A DNA stretch of 64,000 nt. Origin: Paracoccus spongiarum (GTDB taxonomy: Bacteria > Pseudomonadota > Alphaproteobacteria > Rhodobacterales > Rhodobacteraceae). Under the pieces are notes generated by a model. That model searched no databases. It saw only the letters and a program-made list of their open reading frames with translations, and had not been told where the DNA came from. This document shows, piece by piece, positions 27,345-36,232 of this stretch; positions within the stretch are counted from its first letter, which is position 1; every line of letters begins with the position of its first letter. The stretch covers positions 62,001 through 126,000 of the forward strand of contig NZ_JAVAMQ010000009.1 of NCBI RefSeq assembly GCF_030732095.1, written 5' to 3'. Both the position numbers and the translations under genes were made by a program.

Positions 27345-29093
27345 TCAGCCGTGTTCCTCGGCCGCCGCAGCCGACAACGCCTCGTTCAGCGCCCGCAGCG
27401 CGTCGACGTGATAGACGACACCGACGATCTCGGGGCCCGGCTGGCCGGCAAAAGCCGCGTCGCCGGCCGGCTCGGGCGGGCGCAGCACCGGCAGGAAGGC
27501 GGCGCCGGTGCGGCGGAACTCGCGCAGCGCCTGTTCCAGCGTCATCCCCTCGGTCAGCGCCTGGCCGCCTTCGGCCAGATTGCGCACCAGGTCCGGCGAG
27601 GGCGCGTCCGCATCCTCGAGGCCGCGCCGGATCGCCGTGATCCGCATCTTCTGGGGCAGCCAGACCTGCGGCCCCTCGGCCACATGCACGCCGCGATTCT
27701 CGAGCTGTGTCAGGAAGAAGGACCGGTGGACCAGCCGCGAGGCCAGCGCCGAGCTGAGCGAGACGGCAGTCATCACCGCGATCCCGGTCTGCCAGTCGCC
27801 GGTCATCTCGAACACGATCAGCGCGGTCGAGATCGGCGCCCCAAGGACCGCCGCGCCGACCGCGCCCATCCCGGCAAAGGCGTAAAGCGCGACCGAGCCC
27901 GACACGCTTGGCAGCATCCAGGTGGCGATGATGCCGAAGGCCAGCCCGGTCAGCGAGCCCATCACCAGTGCCGGCGAGAACACCCCGCCGCCCATCCGCC
28001 CGCCAAGCGTGACCGCCACGGCCACCGCCTTGACGACCGCAAAGACCACCGCCTCGACCAGACCGATCCGTCCGTTCAGCGCCGCCGCCGTGGTCTCGTA
28101 TCCGACGCCGATGATGTGCGGGAACGGAATCGCGATGGCGCCGAGGATCAGCCCCGCCACGGTCGGGCGCAGCCAGCGCGGCCAGCCAAGGCGCCGCATC
28201 GCCCAGGTGCCGACCCGCTCGGCCCGGAAGATGGCGGTCATCATCGCCGCCGCAACCAGCGCCGACACCAGCCCCAGCAGCATGAAGGCGGGCAGTTCCA
28301 CATAGAAGGCAAGATCGGTCATCGGCGGCAGGGTGAATTCGGTCAGCCCGCCGAATTCCAGCCGGTTGATGACCGTCCCTGCGACCGCTGCAATGGCGAT
28401 GGGCGCAAAGGCGTGCAGCGCGAAGTGGCGCAGCACGACCTCGTGCGCGAACAGCGCCCCCGCGATGGGCGCGTTGAAACTGGCGGCGACGGCCCCCGCG
28501 ACGGCGCAACCCAGCAGGTCGCGCCCTGTGATCGGGCTGGCCTTGATGCGGTCGGCCACCTGGGTCGAGATCACGCCCGCCAGGTGAACCACCGGGCCTT
28601 CGCGCCCCGAACTGCCGCCGGTGCCAAGCGTGATCAGCGAGGCCGCCGCCGAGGCCAGCCCCTCGCGCGTCTCGACCCGGCCGCCCTCCAGCGCGGCGCC
28701 TTCGATCACATCGGCCACGGCACGCACGCGCGCATCCGGGGTAAAGCGGTCGAGGATCAGCCCGACGACCAGCCCGCCCAGCACCGGCACGCTCAGAACC
28801 CAGAACCACGGCAGTCGCCCGGCCGTGGTCGCAAGCGTGAGGTCGTCTGCGCCATAGATCAGCCGCTGCAGCGCCGCGATGCCCAGCCGGAAGCCCAGCG
28901 CCGCAAAGCCCGCGCCGATCCCGATCAGCAGGGCCAGCAGCCAGAATTGCAGCTGGCTCGGCCCGTGATTGCGCATGATCCGGACGGCCCGGCGGCCGCG
29001 CCCGCGCAGATACCGCCAGCCGGTCCGCCGATAGCCGAGATTCGGCCGACTTCCGCGCCGGCCGCCGCCCCCTGCCGATTGTTCCCTGGCCAT
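27345..29093 (-). CDS. ClC-type chloride channel/transporter with CBS domains
   Basis: A 582-residue protein. The N-terminal 40 residues are basic and unconserved, so a start inside (for example at MRNHGPSQ) is possible. About 10-12 hydrophobic segments follow, with ClC ion-path motifs GSSGREGP (gating glutamate) near 157-164 and GGGVFSPAL near 362-370, and GAPISTALIVFEMTGD. The C-terminal 150 residues form the CBS pair region. Members move chloride, sometimes with proton exchange. It converges on cobT with only 7 bp between the stop codons. Confidence 0.92.
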   Translation of the reverse strand: MAREQSAGGGGRRGSRPNLGYRRTGWRYLRGRGRRAVRIMRNHGPSQLQFWLLALLIGIGAGFAALGFRLGIAALQRLIYGADDLTLATTAGRLPWFWVLSVPVLGGLVVGLILDRFTPDARVRAVADVIEGAALEGGRVETREGLASAAASLITLGTGGSSGREGPVVHLAGVISTQVADRIKASPITGRDLLGCAVAGAVAASFNAPIAGALFAHEVVLRHFALHAFAPIAIAAVAGTVINRLEFGGLTEFTLPPMTDLAFYVELPAFMLLGLVSALVAAAMMTAIFRAERVGTWAMRRLGWPRWLRPTVAGLILGAIAIPFPHIIGVGYETTAAALNGRIGLVEAVVFAVVKAVAVAVTLGGRMGGGVFSPALVMGSLTGLAFGIIATWMLPSVSGSVALYAFAGMGAVGAAVLGAPISTALIVFEMTGDWQTGIAVMTAVSLSSALASRLVHRSFFLTQLENRGVHVAEGPQVWLPQKMRITAIRRGLEDADAPSPDLVRNLAEGGQALTEGMTLEQALREFRRTGAAFLPVLRPPEPAGDAAFAGQPGPEIVGVVYHVDALRALNEALSAAAAEEHG

Positions 29094-29127
29094 GCCTCTC
29101 GTCGCCCCGACTTGCGGGACCAGCGAA

Positions 29128-29961
29128 TCACAAATGCGCCGCCGGGTCCAGCAGCAGGGGCAGGGTGGCGGCCAGCCTTGCGCGCCCGCCGGGTCGCCAG
29201 CCCATCCGCGCCAGCGCCGCGCAGGAGGGCAGGCGCAGCGCCGCCCCGCAGGCGCGGTCGGGCGGCGGCGTCATGCAGCCCGTCGATGCGTTCAGCGCCG
29301 CCAGCAGATCGTGGCGATCCAGGATCAGGTCGCTCGCGTTGACAAGGCGCGGTGGCGCGGGATGCGCCAGCAGCCGCAGCATCGCATCGGCCAGATCGAC
29401 GCCATGCAGCTCGGTCGAGACGCGCGGCCCGGCCGGACGGCCGGCCAGATGTTCGGCGAAGAGGGTGCGCCACTTCTGCGCGGGGCCCGGTCCGTAGATG
29501 CCGGTCGCCCGGATGGCGGTGGTGGCGATGCCGCGACCGGCCAGGGCGGCGAGATGCGCCTCGGCGCCCGCCTTGACCTCGCCGTAAAGGTCCGCGGGGC
29601 AGGCCGGCAGGTCGTCGGTCAGCAGCATCCCCGGCGGCTGACCGTCCTGTACGGCGCGCGAGGACAGGAACAGGATGCGCGTGACCTCCTGCGCCGCTGC
29701 GGCCTCGAAAAGGGTGATCGAGCCGTCCAGATTGGCGGCACGGAACCCCGCCGGATCATCGCCCTCGCCGCCCCGATAGCGCCCGGGTCGATGCGCAAAG
29801 GCGCAGTGGATCAGCGCCTCATGGCCGCCCAGGTCCGGCGCATCGCCCAGCCGAAAGCCGCTGTCGCGGCTGATCGCGGTGACGCTATGGCCGGCCGCGC
29901 GAAGGACCGGCAGGATCAGGCTGCCGACAAGCCCGCCCGCGCCGGTCATCGCGATGCGCAT
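29128..29961 (-). CDS. NAD-dependent epimerase/dehydratase family protein
   Basis: A 277-residue short-chain extended dehydrogenase-like protein. The Rossmann glycine motif MTGAGGLVGSLI is at residues 4-15, and the YGEVKAGAE block near 132-140 contains the catalytic YxxxK. It resembles nucleotide-sugar epimerases and related NAD(P)-binding proteins. The start ATG overlaps the stop of the glycosyltransferase gene (TGATG), suggesting a two-gene unit making or modifying a glycan. The substrate is not recognisable. Confidence 0.85.
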   Translation of the reverse strand: MRIAMTGAGGLVGSLILPVLRAAGHSVTAISRDSGFRLGDAPDLGGHEALIHCAFAHRPGRYRGGEGDDPAGFRAANLDGSITLFEAAAAQEVTRILFLSSRAVQDGQPPGMLLTDDLPACPADLYGEVKAGAEAHLAALAGRGIATTAIRATGIYGPGPAQKWRTLFAEHLAGRPAGPRVSTELHGVDLADAMLRLLAHPAPPRLVNASDLILDRHDLLAALNASTGCMTPPPDRACGAALRLPSCAALARMGWRPGGRARLAATLPLLLDPAAHL

Positions 29962-30854
29962 CACGCGGCCGGGCGGACCTGCGCGGCGAGGTCGGGCACC
30001 GGATGGCCCGCCGCGATCGCCCGCCACAGGTCGATCAGCGGGCGCAGCGCCAGCGCCTTGTCATGGTCCTGCCAGGGCTTTTCGTACTGGAAATGCAGGA
30101 TGCGGATGTCGCCCCAGCTCCACAGCTCGGGCATGTTCATCCAGACATATTGCAGCATGTTGTGGTGGATCGACAGGCCGTGCCAATCGGGGAAGTAATC
30201 CTGCAGGAAGGTCTGGTCGGTGCGCCGCCAGAAGGCGCCGGGGCGGTCCAGCCGGTCCAGCATGTCGCGATAGCGCAGCGGATCGGGGCGGGCAGTGAAT
30301 ACGCCCGAATTCATCCGGTGAAATCCGTCCAGCCCGTCATAGACATTCGGCGCGGCACAGAATTCCGGCAGCTCGAACAGCTTCTCGACCGGGCGCAGCA
30401 CCACCGCATCGGCGTCGATGAAGACACAGCGCGCATAGTCCAGCTGCCACAGTCGCAGCTTGATGAAATTGTCCAGCGGGGTGTGGAAATCGGGCTTGCT
30501 GCCGCGCGTGAACGCCGCGCGTGCATGCAGAGCGTCGCGGGCATGGGCGCGGTCGAAGGCCTGCGACGTGGGCAGCAGATCCGCCGCCACAAGCCGCGCG
30601 CCATGCGCCCGCAGCCGCGCCAGATGCGCGGGATGAAGGCCGCGATGCATCACCACCAGATCGGCCTCGGTGCCCGTCAGCCGCAGCGAGCGGAGCAGCG
30701 CCTCGGCCCCGGGCAGATAGTCGGGGTTGGTCACCAGCGTCACATAGGCGCGGTCCGAGGCCGCCGGCGCCTCGGGCTCAAGCCCTTCGGGCATCGCCGT
30801 CACGCGGTGTCTGGCAAGCCTGCGCGAGGCCTGAGAAATCCAGCTGGGTTCCAT
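29961..30854 (-). CDS. GT8-like (glycogenin-type) glycosyltransferase
   Basis: The chosen ATG at 30854 gives 297 residues with an AGGAC upstream. The sequence VTLVTNPDYLPGAEALLRSL (34-53) and the metal-binding FIDADAVVLRPVEKLF block with the DxD motif (about 134-136) are typical of GT8/glycogenin-like enzymes that use a nucleotide-sugar donor. FHRMNSGVF further on fits GT8 as well. It is co-transcribed with the epimerase. The acceptor and sugar are unknown. A longer upstream reading overlaps the divergent dehydrogenase and is not coding. Confidence 0.85.
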   Translation of the reverse strand: MEPSWISQASRRLARHRVTAMPEGLEPEAPAASDRAYVTLVTNPDYLPGAEALLRSLRLTGTEADLVVMHRGLHPAHLARLRAHGARLVAADLLPTSQAFDRAHARDALHARAAFTRGSKPDFHTPLDNFIKLRLWQLDYARCVFIDADAVVLRPVEKLFELPEFCAAPNVYDGLDGFHRMNSGVFTARPDPLRYRDMLDRLDRPGAFWRRTDQTFLQDYFPDWHGLSIHHNMLQYVWMNMPELWSWGDIRILHFQYEKPWQDHDKALALRPLIDLWRAIAAGHPVPDLAAQVRPAA

Positions 30855-31010
30855 GTCCTGCTGTCCTGCTTGCGATGCGCCCCTGAGGCGTCGGGGTGGT
30901 TTCGGGCTGCACGTTATGGCGATTTCGTGAACGGCTGATGACAGAACGTCGCACCATTTGCCAAGTTTCCTCAAGGGCCTATTCTGGCCGCCATAAGCGG
31001 AGGATCGCCG

Positions 31011-32390
31011 ATGGAACTGAGGGCAGATGTGGCGGCGCGGTTGAAGGATTTCCTTGGCCCGCGATTGTCGGTGGCTGCGGCGGATCGCGCCCATCACGCG
31101 GCCTCGGAAAGCTTTCATCGCGGCCCGCCGCCCGACGCGGTGGCATGGCCCGAGGATGCCGACGAGGTGGCGCGCGTCGTCACGATCTGCGCGGCGGCCG
31201 GCATCCCGGTCATCCCCTGGGGGACGGGCACCTCGCTTGAAGGTCACGCCCTCGCGCTACGCGGCGGGGTGACGCTGGATCTGTCGCGCATGGCGCGGGT
31301 CGTCGAGGTTCGCGCCGGCGACATGCAGGCCAGCGTCCAGCCGGGCCTGACGCGCGAGGCGTTGAACACCGAATTGCGCGCGACGGGGCTGTTCTTTCCG
31401 GTCGATCCGGGCGCCAATGCCAGCCTTGGCGGCATGGCCGCCACCCGCGCCAGCGGCACCACAGCGGTGCGCTATGGCACGATGCGCAGCAACGTGCTGG
31501 GTCTTCAGGTGGTGCTGGCCGATGGCCGGATCATCCGCACCGGCACGCGGGCCGCGAAATCCAGCGCGGGATACGACCTGACGGCGCTGTTTCTCGGCTC
31601 GGAGGGGACACTGGGGATCATCACCGAACTGACCCTGCGCCTGCACGGCCAGCCCGAGGAGGTCTCGGCCGCAGTCTGCGCCTTTGCGGACCTGCATCGG
31701 GCCGTCGAATGCGTCGCGGCGGTGGTCCAGTCGGGCATCCCGATGGCGCGGATCGAATTCGTCGATGCGGCGACCGCGCGGGCCTTCAACCTTCATTCCC
31801 TCAGCGCCCTGCCCGAAACCCCGCATCTGATGGTCGAATTTCACGGGTCGGCCGGCCGGGTGCGCGAGGATGCCGCGAGCTTCGGCGAACTGGCGGCAGA
31901 GTTTGGCGCGACCGGGTTCGACTGGGCGGTCTCGGCCGAGGATCGGGCGCGGCTGTGGCGGATGCGGCATGGCGCCTACAATGCCTGCCGCGCGTTGCGG
32001 CCGGGCGCGACCGGCGTGGTGACCGATGTCTGCGTCCCGATGTCGCATCTGGCGGCGGCGGTGGCGGCGGCCGATGCCGACATCCGCGCCGCCGGCCTGA
32101 TCGGCCCGATGGTGGGCCATGTCGGCGACGGCAATTTCCACGCGCAGATCCTTGTCGATCCCGATGACGCCGACGAGGTCGCGGCGGCCAGGCGGATCGC
32201 GGTCAGGATGGCCGAACGTGCCCTTGCGGTCGGGGGCACCATCACCGGCGAACATGGCATCGGCATCGGCAAGCGCGGGCTGATGGCGGCCGAGCATGGC
32301 GAGGCGTGGCAGGTGATGGGCGCGATCAAGGCCGCGCTGGACCCCGGCGACATCCTCAACCCCGGCAAGCTGGTCCCGGACCGGAACTGA
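31011..32390 (+). CDS. FAD-binding dehydrogenase, D-lactate dehydrogenase (cytochrome)-like
   Basis: A 459-residue PCMH-type FAD flavoprotein. The FAD-binding segments PVIPWGTGTSLEGHAL near 66-81 and the VDPGANASLGGMAATRASG block near 129-147 are typical of GlcD/Dld proteins. The C-terminal cap has the metal-site block GHVGDGNFHAQI near 371-382 and the ending TGEHGIGIGKRGLM near 419-432. It is closest in layout to D-lactate dehydrogenase (cytochrome). Glycolate and 2-hydroxyglutarate dehydrogenases are alternatives, so the substrate is inferred. Confidence 0.88.
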   Translation: MELRADVAARLKDFLGPRLSVAAADRAHHAASESFHRGPPPDAVAWPEDADEVARVVTICAAAGIPVIPWGTGTSLEGHALALRGGVTLDLSRMARVVEVRAGDMQASVQPGLTREALNTELRATGLFFPVDPGANASLGGMAATRASGTTAVRYGTMRSNVLGLQVVLADGRIIRTGTRAAKSSAGYDLTALFLGSEGTLGIITELTLRLHGQPEEVSAAVCAFADLHRAVECVAAVVQSGIPMARIEFVDAATARAFNLHSLSALPETPHLMVEFHGSAGRVREDAASFGELAAEFGATGFDWAVSAEDRARLWRMRHGAYNACRALRPGATGVVTDVCVPMSHLAAAVAAADADIRAAGLIGPMVGHVGDGNFHAQILVDPDDADEVAAARRIAVRMAERALAVGGTITGEHGIGIGKRGLMAAEHGEAWQVMGAIKAALDPGDILNPGKLVPDRN

Positions 32391-32439
32391 TCGGGCGCGG
32401 GTCGTGTTGGTCTGACAACCGAAGTGGAAAGGAAACCGC

Positions 32440-32715
32440 ATGTCCCACAACGAGCATCGGCCCGAGACCGCGGCCCGCAACCACCGCCCCGCCATCATCG
32501 CCATCGCCGTGGCGCTGCTGGTTGCCGTCATCGCCTATTTCGTGTTCCTGCCCGGCATCGACGAGCAGAACGAAGGCATCGCCACCACGCCGCCCCCGGC
32601 CGAAAGCACCCTGTCTGATGCCGAGGGCACCGGTGCCGAGGGCAGCGCGCCGATCTCTCCCGAGGGCGCGGCCCCGGTCGGAGAGACCGACGAGACCGCT
32701 GCACCCGCGAACTGA
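32440..32715 (+). CDS. Small single-pass membrane protein of unknown function
   Basis: A 91-residue protein with AAAGGAA 6 bases before the ATG. Residues 1-17 are polar and basic, 18-36 form one membrane helix (IIAIAVALLVAVIAYFVFL), and the remaining 55 residues are a disordered acidic Ala/Pro/Glu/Thr tail likely facing the periplasm. I recognise no domain. It lies 49 bp after the FAD dehydrogenase on the same strand and may share its transcript. Confidence 0.75.
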   Translation: MSHNEHRPETAARNHRPAIIAIAVALLVAVIAYFVFLPGIDEQNEGIATTPPPAESTLSDAEGTGAEGSAPISPEGAAPVGETDETAAPAN

Positions 32716-32738
32716 CGCCGGCCACGACCTTTTAAAAC

Positions 32739-32764
32739 TGCCCCGGTGCCACGCATCGGGGCAG
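32739..32764. terminator. Hairpin terminator candidate after the small membrane protein
   Basis: CTGCCCCG (32739-32746) pairs perfectly with CGGGGCAG (32757-32764) across a 10-base loop. On the plus strand the run after it is only CTTCAT; on the minus strand a TTTT follows. It probably ends the 31011-32715 transcript weakly and could act in either direction. Confidence 0.5.
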
Positions 32765-32893
32765 CTTCATGTGAAGACCTGTCCTGACGCGAAGTTGACC
32801 GTCACGAGGCGGTGACTTTGGCTCACGGCTTTGCGATAACCCCGATGAACCGCGGGCAACGCGGACCGTCAGTCGGGCAGATTCGAGGGCAGG

Positions 32894-33697
32894 ATGCGGC
32901 ATTTCACCAAACTGGTTCTAGGGCTGATGCTGATCGTGGCGGTGGCCTGCGCGCGCACGCCGCCGCGCGGTCCCGCGGGCGGCGGCGGCGGCGGGGTCTA
33001 TGTCGGCGGCACGGTGCCCGAACTGGGCGACCGCAAGCCCCATGCCTGGCGCAACGGCCACCCCTACAACCATCAGGTCCACGGCATCGACATCTCGCGC
33101 TGGCAGGGGTCGATCGACTGGGGCAGGGTGCGCGCCGCGGGCGTCAGCTTTGCCTTCATCAAGGCCACCGAGGGCGGCGATCACAGCGATCCCAGCTTCC
33201 AGCGCTACTGGCGCGAGGCCGCCGCGGCCCGGATGCCCCGCGGCGCCTATCACTATTACTATTTCTGCCGCAGCGGTGCCGAGCAGGCGCAGTGGTTCAT
33301 CCGCAACGTCCCGCGCGAGATCGGTTCGCTGCCGCCGGTGCTGGACCTCGAATGGACCAATTCGCGCAACTGCCCCGGCCGCCCCGGCCCGGCCGAGATC
33401 AAGCGCGAGGCGAATGTCTTCCTGGACATCGTCGGGCGCCATTACGGCCAGCGTCCGATCATCTACACCACCGTCGATTTCTACCGCGACAACCGGCTGG
33501 GCGACATGCGGGCCGAATTCTGGCTGCGGTCGGTCGCCGATCATCCGCGCATGACCTATCCGGGGCAGAACTGGGCTTTCTGGCAGTATTCCGGCACCGG
33601 CACCGTGCCGGGCATCCAGGGCGATGTGGATCTGAACGCCTTTGCCGGCACCTCCTCCGACTGGGCCCGATGGCTGTCGACGCGCCTGACGCGATAA
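32894..33697 (+). CDS. GH25 family lysozyme (muramidase), likely lipoprotein
   Basis: A 267-residue GH25 glycoside hydrolase that would cut the MurNAc-GlcNAc bond in peptidoglycan. The N-terminus is a signal sequence ending at C19 (IVAVAC-A), a weak lipobox, followed by a Gly-rich linker at 28-34. The catalytic domain has GIDISRWQG with D66 and the acid pair D151 and E153 (PVLDLEWTN). GAYHYYYF and WQYSGTG are typical. The neighbouring 3' overlapping gene encodes a CPBP-like protein. It may act in cell wall turnover in the periplasm. Confidence 0.9.
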   Translation: MRHFTKLVLGLMLIVAVACARTPPRGPAGGGGGGVYVGGTVPELGDRKPHAWRNGHPYNHQVHGIDISRWQGSIDWGRVRAAGVSFAFIKATEGGDHSDPSFQRYWREAAAARMPRGAYHYYYFCRSGAEQAQWFIRNVPREIGSLPPVLDLEWTNSRNCPGRPGPAEIKREANVFLDIVGRHYGQRPIIYTTVDFYRDNRLGDMRAEFWLRSVADHPRMTYPGQNWAFWQYSGTGTVPGIQGDVDLNAFAGTSSDWARWLSTRLTR

Positions 33698-34329
33698 GGG
33701 CGCGCCCCTGGCTGCTGGCCGAATTCGCGGCGCTGTATGTGGCCGCGCCGCTGGCCATCGCCCTGGTCCTGCCGCCGCAGCAGCTTTTCACGGCGCTGTT
33801 CCTGTTCAGCCTCGCGGGGCTGGCCCTGCTGTGGCGGACCGGCGGCTTCGACTGGCGAAACCTGGTCCGCGGCCGGCGAATGCCCTGGTGGGAGGTGCTG
33901 GGCATCGCGCTGGCGACGCTGGCCTCGGGGGTGGCGATCCTGTGGCTGGCGCGGCCCGAGGCGCTGTTCGCGATCCTGCGGGCGCGGCCCGAATTCCTGC
34001 TGGTGATCTGGGCGCTGTACCCCATCCTGTCCGCGCTGCCGCAGGAGCTGATCTTTCGGCCGCTGTTCTATCACCGCTATGGCAGCCTGTTGCCCGCGGG
34101 CCGCGGGGCCATCGCCATCAACGCGGCGGTGTTTTCCTTCGCGCATCTGATGTACTGGTCATGGGTCGTCGCGGCGATGACCTTCGCCGGGGGCTGGATC
34201 TTCGCACGCGCCTACCTGCGCCACGGTTTTCCCGCCGCATGGGTGCTGCACGCGGTCGCCGGCAACATCCTCTTTGCCGTGGGAATGGGCTATTATTTCT
34301 ACAGCGGCAACGTGGTGCGCCCGTTCTGA
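33670..34329 (+). CDS. CPBP (Abi)-family intramembrane protease-like protein
   Basis: The ATG at 33670 overlaps the GH25 gene by 28 bp and gives 219 residues with about six membrane helices. Abi motif 1 is QELIFR (125-130), where the first of the two usual glutamates is Gln; motif 2 is the FSFAH (155-159) and motif 3 the HAVAGN (194-199). CPBP proteins include prenyl-protein proteases and bacteriocin immunity proteins. With the first Glu replaced, proteolytic activity is uncertain. Function here is unknown. Confidence 0.8.
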   Translation: MAVDAPDAIRARPWLLAEFAALYVAAPLAIALVLPPQQLFTALFLFSLAGLALLWRTGGFDWRNLVRGRRMPWWEVLGIALATLASGVAILWLARPEALFAILRARPEFLLVIWALYPILSALPQELIFRPLFYHRYGSLLPAGRGAIAINAAVFSFAHLMYWSWVVAAMTFAGGWIFARAYLRHGFPAAWVLHAVAGNILFAVGMGYYFYSGNVVRPF

Positions 34330-34349
34330 GCGGTTGACTTCCCGCCCTT

Positions 34350-34368
34350 CCCACGCTTCATGCGTGGG
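34350..34368 (+). terminator. Short hairpin between the CPBP gene and aspS
   Basis: CCCACGC / GCGTGGG form a perfect 7-bp stem with a 5-base loop in the 59-bp gap before aspS. No T-run follows, so it is either a weak terminator or part of the aspS leader. Confidence 0.35.
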
Positions 34369-34388
34369 CTGAACGAACGAGGTCCGCC

Positions 34389-36164
34389 ATGCACGCCTAT
34401 CGCAGCCACACCTGCGCCGATCTGACCGCCGCCCAAGCCGGCGAAACCGTCCGTCTGTCGGGCTGGGTCCATCGCGTCCGCGATCACGGCGGGGTGCTGT
34501 TCGTCGATCTGCGCGACCATTACGGCATGACGCAGGTGCTGGCCGACAGCGACAGCTCGGCCTTTGCCGCGATGGAAAAGCTGCGCGCCGAAACCGTCGT
34601 GCGCATCGATGGCCGGGTCAAGCTGCGCGATGCCAGCCTGATCAACGCCAAGCTGCCGACCGGCGAGATCGAGGTCTATGCGACCGGCCTTCAGGTGCTG
34701 GGGCCGTCGGAAGACCTGCCGCTGCCGGTCTTCGGCGATCAGGACTATCCCGAGGAAACCCGCCTCGCCTACCGCTTCCTGGACCTGCGGCGCGAGACGC
34801 TGCACAACAACATCATGCTGCGGTCGCAGGTGGTGCGGTCGATCCGCAACCGCATGTGGGACCAGAACTTCACCGAATTCCAGACCCCGATCATCACCGC
34901 CAGTTCGCCAGAGGGCGCGCGCGACTTCCTGGTGCCGTCGCGGCTGCATCCGGGCAAGTTCTATGCCCTGCCGCAGGCGCCGCAGCAGTTCAAGCAGCTG
35001 ATCATGGTGGCGGGCTTCGACAAGTATTTCCAGATCGCGCCCTGTTTCCGCGACGAGGACCCGCGCGCCGACCGCAGCCCGACCGATTTCTACCAGCTGG
35101 ACATGGAGATGTCCTTCGTCGAACAGGAAGACGTGTTCGCCACCGTCCAGCCGGTCATCCAGGGCCTGTTCGAGGAATTCGGCGGCGGTCGCCGCGTCGA
35201 TGCCGACTGGCCGCGCATCCCCTATGCCGAGGCGATGCTGAAATATGGCAGCGACAAGCCCGACCTGCGCAACCCGATCGAGATGCAGGTCGTCAGCGAC
35301 TATTTCCGCGGCTCGGGCTTCGGCATCTTCGCCAAGCTGCTGGAACAGGACGGCACCGAGGTTCGCGCCATCCCCGCGCCCACCGGCGGCTCGCGCAAGT
35401 TCGCCGACCGGATGAACGCCTTTGCCCAACAGCAGGGCCTGCCGGGCATGGGCTATATCTTCTGGCGCAAGGCCGAGGACGGCACGGCCGAGGCCGCCGG
35501 GCCCATCGCCAAGGCGCTTGGCCCCGAAAAGACCGAGGCGATCCGGGTGCAATTGGGTCTGGGCGAGGGTGACGCGGCCTTCTTCCTCGGCGGCAAGCCC
35601 GAGAGTTTCGAGGCGGTGGCCGGCCGTGCCCGCAACGAGATCGGCCGCGAACTGGGCCTGACCGACGAGAACCAGTTCAAATTCGCCTGGATCGTCGATT
35701 TCCCGATGTATGAGAAAACCGACGACGGCCGTATCGACTTTTCCCACAACCCGTTCTCGATGCCGCAGGGGGGGCTGGACGCGCTGTCGGGCGATCCGCT
35801 GGCGGTCAAGGGCTATCAGTATGACCTGGCCTGCAACGGCTACGAGCTGGTGTCGGGCGCGATCCGCAACCACAAGCCCGAGATCATGTTCAAGGCGTTC
35901 GAACTGGCCGGCTATCCGGCCTCCGAGGTCGAAAAGCGGTTCGGCGGCATGGTCAAGGCGTTCCGTTATGGCGCCCCGCCGCATGGCGGCTGCGCGGCGG
36001 GGATCGACCGCATCGTGATGCTGCTGGCCGACGAGGCGAATATCCGCGAGGTCATCATGTTCCCGATGAACCAGCGCGCCGAGGACCTGATGATGGGCGC
36101 GCCGTCCGAACCCACCAACGAACAGCTGCGCGACCTGCGGCTGCGGGTGCTGCCAAAAGAGTGA
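34389..36164 (+). CDS. aspS: Aspartyl-tRNA synthetase AspS
   Basis: A 591-residue class II synthetase of the bacterial type. The N-terminal OB-fold anticodon-binding domain covers about 1-110 ([22 protein letters not shown]). The catalytic core has motif 2 [19 protein letters not shown] near 219-237, a GAD insertion in the middle and motif 3 [14 protein letters not shown] near 535-548. It charges tRNA-Asp; whether it is also non-discriminating for tRNA-Asn depends on whether asnS or gatCAB is present, which is not visible. GAGG lies 7 bases before the ATG. Confidence 0.97.
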   Translation: MHAYRSHTCADLTAAQAGETVRLSGWVHRVRDHGGVLFVDLRDHYGMTQVLADSDSSAFAAMEKLRAETVVRIDGRVKLRDASLINAKLPTGEIEVYATGLQVLGPSEDLPLPVFGDQDYPEETRLAYRFLDLRRETLHNNIMLRSQVVRSIRNRMWDQNFTEFQTPIITASSPEGARDFLVPSRLHPGKFYALPQAPQQFKQLIMVAGFDKYFQIAPCFRDEDPRADRSPTDFYQLDMEMSFVEQEDVFATVQPVIQGLFEEFGGGRRVDADWPRIPYAEAMLKYGSDKPDLRNPIEMQVVSDYFRGSGFGIFAKLLEQDGTEVRAIPAPTGGSRKFADRMNAFAQQQGLPGMGYIFWRKAEDGTAEAAGPIAKALGPEKTEAIRVQLGLGEGDAAFFLGGKPESFEAVAGRARNEIGRELGLTDENQFKFAWIVDFPMYEKTDDGRIDFSHNPFSMPQGGLDALSGDPLAVKGYQYDLACNGYELVSGAIRNHKPEIMFKAFELAGYPASEVEKRFGGMVKAFRYGAPPHGGCAAGIDRIVMLLADEANIREVIMFPMNQRAEDLMMGAPSEPTNEQLRDLRLRVLPKE

Positions 36165-36232
36165 TCTGACGCGCCGGCCGCCCCGTGCCATAGTCCGCGC
36201 GAACCGGGCGCAACCGTGGCGACGAGGCAGAG

